NCBI RefSeq assembly: GCF_020400655.1
Contig: NZ_JAINRC010000020.1
Location: 104,447-168,446, forward strand
DNA length: 64,000 nucleotides
Direction of reading: 5' to 3'
Source of the DNA: Streptomyces spinosus
Lineage (GTDB): Bacteria > Actinomycetota > Actinomycetes > Streptomycetales > Streptomycetaceae
This document shows positions 59,746 to 64,000 of this stretch, in pieces. The notes beneath the pieces were generated by a model. The model saw nothing but the letters and a program-made list of their open reading frames with translations, did no database searches and had not been told where the DNA came from. Both the position numbers and the translations under genes were made by a program. Position 1 is the stretch's first letter; each line of letters opens with the position of its first letter.

Positions 59746-60197
59746 CACCGGTCGGCGGACTCCGGGCCGGGCACGGTCCGGTCGGGCGTGGCCTGGCCGG
59801 GCAGGGCCGGCGGTGAGGCGTGCTGCGCGGACGCGGCCCGCGCGGGCGGGTGCTGCACCACGGCGGCCTGGTCCGGCACCTGCCCGGGGGACCAGCTGAG
59901 CTTGACGACGAGATGGCCCTCCGCCGACCCCTTCGCGATGACGGCACCGGCCTCGGCGGACAGCCGCACACCGAACTCGATCTCCACCGCGTCCGGGCAC
60001 AGGCTGCCGTCCCGGAAGACCCGCAGCGCGGACGCGGCGGCCGCCCGTACGCCGTCGAGCGCTCCCTCGAAGGTGCGCGCGGCCTGCGCCGGTCCGTCGC
60101 CGCGCGAGACGAGGCGGGCTCCCGACCGGGTGCCCGCGGCGCCCTCCACCACGACGAGCGCGCCGTCCTCGGTCCTGAACTCCACCAATTCGTCCAC
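59745..60197 (-). CDS. Trypco1 (trypsin co-occurring domain, CU044_2847-type) protein
   Basis: 150 residues. VDELVEFRTEDGALVVVEG starts a small beta-rich domain. A helix (TFEGALDGVRAAAASALRVF) follows, then the strand block DAVEIEFGVRLSAEAGAVIAKGSAEGHLVVKLSW, which is the signature of the family encoded next to trypsin-like proteins in conflict systems. The tail (110-150) is disordered and Pro/Ala-rich. GTG 60197 fits both the family start and a GGGGGAG 11 nt upstream; an ATG at 60242 adds 15 residues with no ribosome site. First gene of the VMAP operon, coupled to the protease by TGATG. Confidence 0.8.
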   Translation of the reverse strand: MDELVEFRTEDGALVVVEGAAGTRSGARLVSRGDGPAQAARTFEGALDGVRAAAASALRVFRDGSLCPDAVEIEFGVRLSAEAGAVIAKGSAEGHLVVKLSWSPGQVPDQAAVVQHPPARAASAQHASPPALPGQATPDRTVPGPESADR

Positions 60198-60421
60198 GGT
60201 GACGCTCGCTCCCCCGTCGTACCCGACCAGTGACCACCCCATGTTACGGACGGTGCGGCGGGAGTCACACATACGGCACCGAGGAGCGGGCCGTGTTCCG
60301 GGGCGGGCGAGAACCCGCCACGGCGTCTTTCCGTCAGCGCCGGCCAACTCCCGTACGACAAGCGGCACATCACACTCGTTCCAGCACGCGACGCACTCGG
60401 CGCACACGAGAAGAGGCGTGG

Positions 60422-63400
60422 ATGAGCACAGGATCAGTCAGACGCGGGGCCGCCCTGCTCGCCGCGGGGCTGGTGAGCGCCCTGCTCCCGGCCGGCCCGG
60501 CGGTCGCGGCACCGCGTCCCCAGGGCCCCGGCGCGAGCGGCACCACCACCGTCACCCTCGTCACCGGCGACAAGGTGGCCGTCACCGACCTCGGGCACGG
60601 CAGACAGACCGTCACCGTACAACGGCCCGTGGGCGCCACCGGCGCCGTACGCACACAACGCGTCGACGGCCGCCTCACCGTCGTCCCGGACGAGGCACTG
60701 CCGTATCTGCGGGCCGGCACCCTGGACCGGCGGCTGTTCGACGTCAGCGGGCTGATCCGGCAGGGGCTCACCGACGCCCAGGCCGGCACCCTGCCGCTGA
60801 TCGTCGCCTACGGCAGGAACGCGCGGGCGGCGACCCCGGCCGGTGCCGAGCGGACCCGTGCGCTGCCCAGCCTGCGCGGCGCCGCCGTGGAGGCCGGCAG
60901 AGGGCGCGCCTTCTGGCGGTCGTTCACCCGGACGCCCGGCATCGACAAGGTGTGGCTCGACGGGCGGGTGAAGGCCGAACTCGCCGAGAGCAACGCCCAG
61001 ATCGGCACGGCGGCGGCCTGGGACGCGGGGCTGACCGGCAAGGGCGTCACCGTCGCCGTCCTGGACACCGGCGCCGACCTCGGCCATCCCGACCTCGTGG
61101 ACCGGGTGAGCGCCGCCAAGAGCTTCGTCGAGGGCCAGGACGTCGCCGACCGCAACGGCCACGGCACCCACGTCACCTCCACCGTCGGCGGCAGCGGCGC
61201 CGCCTCCGACGGCAAGGAGAAGGGGGTGGCGCCGGGCGCGACCCTCGCCGTCGGCAAGGTGCTCGGTGACCAGGGCTCGGGCAGCGAGTCCCAGATCATC
61301 GCCGGGATGGAGTGGGCGGCACGGGACGTGCACGCCCGGATCGTCTCCATGAGCCTGGGCTCCACGGAGGCGAGCGACGGCACCGACCCCATGGCACAGG
61401 CGGTGGACACCCTCTCGCAGGAGACCGGCGCGCTGTTCGTCGTCGCCGCCGGCAACACCGGCGCCCCCTCCTCCATCGGCTCACCGGGCGCCGCCGACGC
61501 CGCCCTCACCGTCGGCGCCGTCGACTCCGCCGACCAGGCCGCCTGGTTCAGCTCCGCCGGACCCCGGTACGGCGACAACGCCCTCAAACCCGACCTCGCC
61601 GCCCCCGGCGTGGACATCCTCGCCGCCCGCTCGGGGCTCACCGGCGGCACCGGCCCCTACACCTCCATGAGCGGTACCTCCATGGCCACCCCCCAGGTCG
61701 CGGGGGCCGCGGCACTGCTCGCCGAGCGGCATCCGGACTGGACCGGCGCGCGGCTGAAGGACGCGCTGATGTCCAGCTCCGCACAGCTCGACGCCCCCGC
61801 CTACACCCTGGGCGCGGGCCGGGTGAGCGTGCCGGACGCGGTGCGCGCGACGGTGACCGCCACCGGCAGCGCCGACCTCGGCTTCCACCGCTGGCCGTAC
61901 GCGGCGGACGAACCGGTCACCCGGACCGTCACCTACACCAACTCCTCCGGCTCGCCGGCCGAGTTGCGGCTGTCGGTGCGGGGCGCCCCGGACGGCGTCG
62001 CCCGCCTCGCCGACGACCGTCTCACCGTGCCCGCCCACGGCACGGCCTCCACCACCGTCACCGGCCACGCCGCCAAGGCTCCGACAGGCGCCACCAGCGG
62101 GCAGATCGTGGCCACCGACCCGGCCGGCGACCCGGTCGCGCACACCGTGTTCGGACTGGTCAAGGAGGAGGAGCGGTACACGCTCACCGTCCACGTCAAG
62201 GACCGGTCGGGCGCGCCCGCCGCCGCCGACCTCACCGTGCGGCGGCTCGCCGAGGGCGCGGACGCCGAACCCGCCCGCGTCGGCGACTCGGGCACGCTCC
62301 GGCTGCGTCTCGAACCCGGCACCTATTCCCTCGCCACCTTCCTCGACGTGCCCGGCAGCCACGGCCCCGACTCCCTCGGCCTCGGTTTCCTCACCGCCCC
62401 CGAGATCACCCTCGACCGGGACCGCGACATCACCCTGGACGGCCGCACCCTGCGCGAGGTCCGCGCGGACGTGGACCGGCGCACCGAGACCCGCCAGCTC
62501 GTCATGGAGTACGACCGGAACGCGAACGGCGCCGACCTGTTCGGCGCGGTCCAGGTGCCCCTCACCTACGACAGCGTCTTCGCCGCGCCCACTCCACGGG
62601 TCACGCAGGGCACCTTCGAGTACCGGACCGTGTGGCGGCTGGCCAAGCCGCGGCTGGAGGTCGAGGGCGTCGGCGAGGCCACCGTCCAGCCGGGCGGCAC
62701 CCTCACCGCGGGCCGCACCCGGCTCCCGCTGGTGGACGTCGGCGACGGGCCCGTCACCGGGGTGTCCGGCAAGGCCGTCCTCGCCCGCCTCGCCCCCGGC
62801 GCCGACCCGGCCGCGCTCGCGCGGGCCGCGCAGGACGCGGGTGCCCGGGCCCTGTTCGTCACGGACGACGTGCCCGGCCGGCTGATGGCCTGGTGGGGTA
62901 CCGACGACAACGCCGACCGGCCCCTGCTGATCGCCACCGTCGACCAGGCGGACGCGGCGCGCCTCAGGGCGGCGGGCCGGGCGGACATGACCGGCACCAC
63001 CGACTCGCCGTACGTGTACGACCTCTCCGAGGGCCACCGCGGAGCCGTCCCCGACCGGGACCTCACGTACGCGCCCGGCGCCCGGCGACTGGCCGCCGTG
63101 CACGTCACCTTCCACGCCGCGGGGCCGCGGAGCGGCGACGAGTTCCGCTACTCGATCACCGGCACCTTCCCGGTCGGCCTCGGCTTCCGGGAGCGCGTCG
63201 CCCTGCCCGCCGAGCGCACCGACTACGTCTCCACCGGCCCCGGCCAGCTGTGGCACGAGTCCGTCACCGCCGGCGACGGCGCGCTGGAGGAGCGCGGCGG
63301 GCTCGTCCGCTACGACGGCGGGACCCGGCCGGAGCTGCACTGGTTCCGGCCGGTGTGGCACCCCTGGCTGGGCACCGGACTCGGCTGGGGCCAGCAGCGG

Positions 63401-64000
63401 GCCGGGAACCGGATCCAGGTGAACGTGCCCGGCTGGGGCGACGGCGGACCCGACCACACCGGCTTCGGCGACGTGTGGAGCGAGGACAGCGGGATGCGCC
63501 AGACCACCTCCGTCCGGCTCGACGGCACCCTGGCCGACCGGAACACCGGCTCCGCCGCCTACGTCTGGGACGCGCCCGCCGACGAGCACACCTACCAGGT
63601 CGTCACCGACACCGCCCTCGACGCCGCCCGGTGGCCGCTCGGCACCCGGGGCCACACCGAGTGGACCTTCCGCTCGGCGGCCACCCCCGAGGACCACTGG
63701 ACGTACCTGCCGCTGATCAACCTCTCCTACGACCTCGACACCGGCCTCGCCGGTGCCGTGCGCGGCGGGCAGCGGGTACCGGTCGGGATCGGCGCCGCGT
63801 ACGTGGCGCACGCCCCGGGCACCGGCAGGCTCGGCGGCGGCCGGCTGGAGGTGTCGTACGACGACGGCACGACCTGGCGGACGGTCCCCCTGAGCACCGG
63901 CCGGGACACCTCCTGGCGCGGGCCCCGGCGCGGGCCCCGCGGCGCGTCCTCCGTCTCGCTGCGGGCCTCGGCCCGGGACGACAAGGGGGGAGCGGTGGCG
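60422..64000 (+). CDS. large secreted S8 (subtilisin-family) peptidase, 3' truncated
   Basis: 1193 residues visible, in frame to the last base with no stop. Signal peptide 1-30 (ending AVAA). A propeptide-like region with VTLVTGDKVAVTDLG follows to about 195. The catalytic S8 domain has Asp215 (VLDTGADLGHPDL), His247 (NGHGTHV), oxyanion Asn345 (AAGNTG) and Ser420 (MSGTSMATPQVAG). Beyond 450 lie several beta-sandwich domains, as in Streptomyces subtilases above 1000 residues. The VTLVTGD start is typical of this subgroup. ATG 60422 follows AAGAGG. Divergent from the VMAP operon across a 224-bp gap. No anchor can be judged because the end is missing. Confidence 0.93.
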   Translation, partial: MSTGSVRRGAALLAAGLVSALLPAGPAVAAPRPQGPGASGTTTVTLVTGDKVAVTDLGHGRQTVTVQRPVGATGAVRTQRVDGRLTVVPDEALPYLRAGTLDRRLFDVSGLIRQGLTDAQAGTLPLIVAYGRNARAATPAGAERTRALPSLRGAAVEAGRGRAFWRSFTRTPGIDKVWLDGRVKAELAESNAQIGTAAAWDAGLTGKGVTVAVLDTGADLGHPDLVDRVSAAKSFVEGQDVADRNGHGTHVTSTVGGSGAASDGKEKGVAPGATLAVGKVLGDQGSGSESQIIAGMEWAARDVHARIVSMSLGSTEASDGTDPMAQAVDTLSQETGALFVVAAGNTGAPSSIGSPGAADAALTVGAVDSADQAAWFSSAGPRYGDNALKPDLAAPGVDILAARSGLTGGTGPYTSMSGTSMATPQVAGAAALLAERHPDWTGARLKDALMSSSAQLDAPAYTLGAGRVSVPDAVRATVTATGSADLGFHRWPYAADEPVTRTVTYTNSSGSPAELRLSVRGAPDGVARLADDRLTVPAHGTASTTVTGHAAKAPTGATSGQIVATDPAGDPVAHTVFGLVKEEERYTLTVHVKDRSGAPAAADLTVRRLAEGADAEPARVGDSGTLRLRLEPGTYSLATFLDVPGSHGPDSLGLGFLTAPEITLDRDRDITLDGRTLREVRADVDRRTETRQLVMEYDRNANGADLFGAVQVPLTYDSVFAAPTPRVTQGTFEYRTVWRLAKPRLEVEGVGEATVQPGGTLTAGRTRLPLVDVGDGPVTGVSGKAVLARLAPGADPAALARAAQDAGARALFVTDDVPGRLMAWWGTDDNADRPLLIATVDQADAARLRAAGRADMTGTTDSPYVYDLSEGHRGAVPDRDLTYAPGARRLAAVHVTFHAAGPRSGDEFRYSITGTFPVGLGFRERVALPAERTDYVSTGPGQLWHESVTAGDGALEERGGLVRYDGGTRPELHWFRPVWHPWLGTGLGWGQQRAGNRIQVNVPGWGDGGPDHTGFGDVWSEDSGMRQTTSVRLDGTLADRNTGSAAYVWDAPADEHTYQVVTDTALDAARWPLGTRGHTEWTFRSAATPEDHWTYLPLINLSYDLDTGLAGAVRGGQRVPVGIGAAYVAHAPGTGRLGGGRLEVSYDDGTTWRTVPLSTGRDTSWRGPRRGPRGASSVSLRASARDDKGGAVA

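Noticed and set aside
60242..60407. Cys-rich N-terminal extension of the Trypco1 gene resembling a zinc ribbon
   Set aside because: CxxC-like pairs occur, but there is no ribosome site at 60407 and family homology plus GGGGGAG favour the start at 60197. Kept only as a remote possibility.
1..64000. CRISPR array, prophage or insertion sequence
   Set aside because: No regular spacer-repeat pattern, no transposase, integrase or phage structural gene was seen anywhere in the window.

Overview
The window is high-GC actinobacterial chromosome, most likely Streptomyces. The genes are GC-rich with many GTG starts and 4-nt ATGA/GTGA or 1-nt TGATG overlaps. dnaG lies directly upstream of an HrdA-type sigma factor, and sugar ABC importers lack their own ATPase. 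As far as I remember, the order dusB, ppdK, nitrite reductase, dgt, dnaG, hrdA, mbl resembles the S. coelicolor core around SCO2450-2500. That comparison was not run here.

Layout. 0-6 kb: a drug-efflux gene cut by the window edge with a divergent XRE-type regulator, a second DHA2 exporter, dusB, and a membrane sulfatase-family protein. 6-17.5 kb: carbohydrate metabolism, with a decayed reductase fragment, two cotranscribed glycosidase/debranching genes divergent from a ROK regulator, ppdK behind a 418-bp palindrome-rich leader, and a Tat-lipoprotein sugar-binding protein with two permeases. 17.5-20.1 kb: an SDR, a TetR regulator and a quinone oxidoreductase around a palindromic operator. 20.1-34.6 kb: a dispersed nitrogen-assimilation set (FAD reductase-nirB-nirD, nasA, sirohydrochlorin chelatase) whose promoter regions carry GlnR-like half-sites. 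Interleaved with it are an imine reductase/HxlR pair, a class F sortase with a membrane-anchored secreted protein, an M4 metalloprotease, a GGCT-like protein and an arylamine N-acetyltransferase. 34.7-40.7 kb: DNA/RNA core genes dgt, a ferredoxin-reductase-type flavoprotein, dnaG and hrdA. 40.7-46.3 kb: a two-gene heterodimeric ABC exporter, an FGGY sugar kinase and a YtxH-like protein. 46.4-46.8 kb: two identical tRNA-Asn genes and a CAT-anticodon tRNA. 46.9-52.8 kb: a Helicase_C_3/WYL protein, a small secreted protein, a STAS plus MEDS/HATPase signalling pair, and an MreB/Mbl-like protein.

52.9-60.2 kb is the most interesting part. It is a four-gene minus-strand operon (Trypco1-like, trypsin-VMAP, MoxR AAA+ ATPase, and a 1305-residue SAV_2336-type protein) matching the computationally described vWA-MoxR-associated (VMAP) conflict systems. 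Its last protein strings together a degenerate vWA-like domain, a kinase-like domain without catalytic residues, and a HAD-like domain without its nucleophile. A large secreted subtilisin-family protease reads divergently from this operon and runs off the window end.

The genes connect functionally in several places. Nitrate is reduced by NasA and nitrite by NirBD, whose siroheme depends on a chelatase also encoded here. The glycosidase pair, the ROK regulator and the ABC importer suggest sugar scavenging, with PpdK interconverting pyruvate and PEP. Sensor-protease, ATPase and vWA proteins of the VMAP operon are expected to act as one regulated complex. All functional statements are inferred from sequence and family knowledge; no searches were possible.
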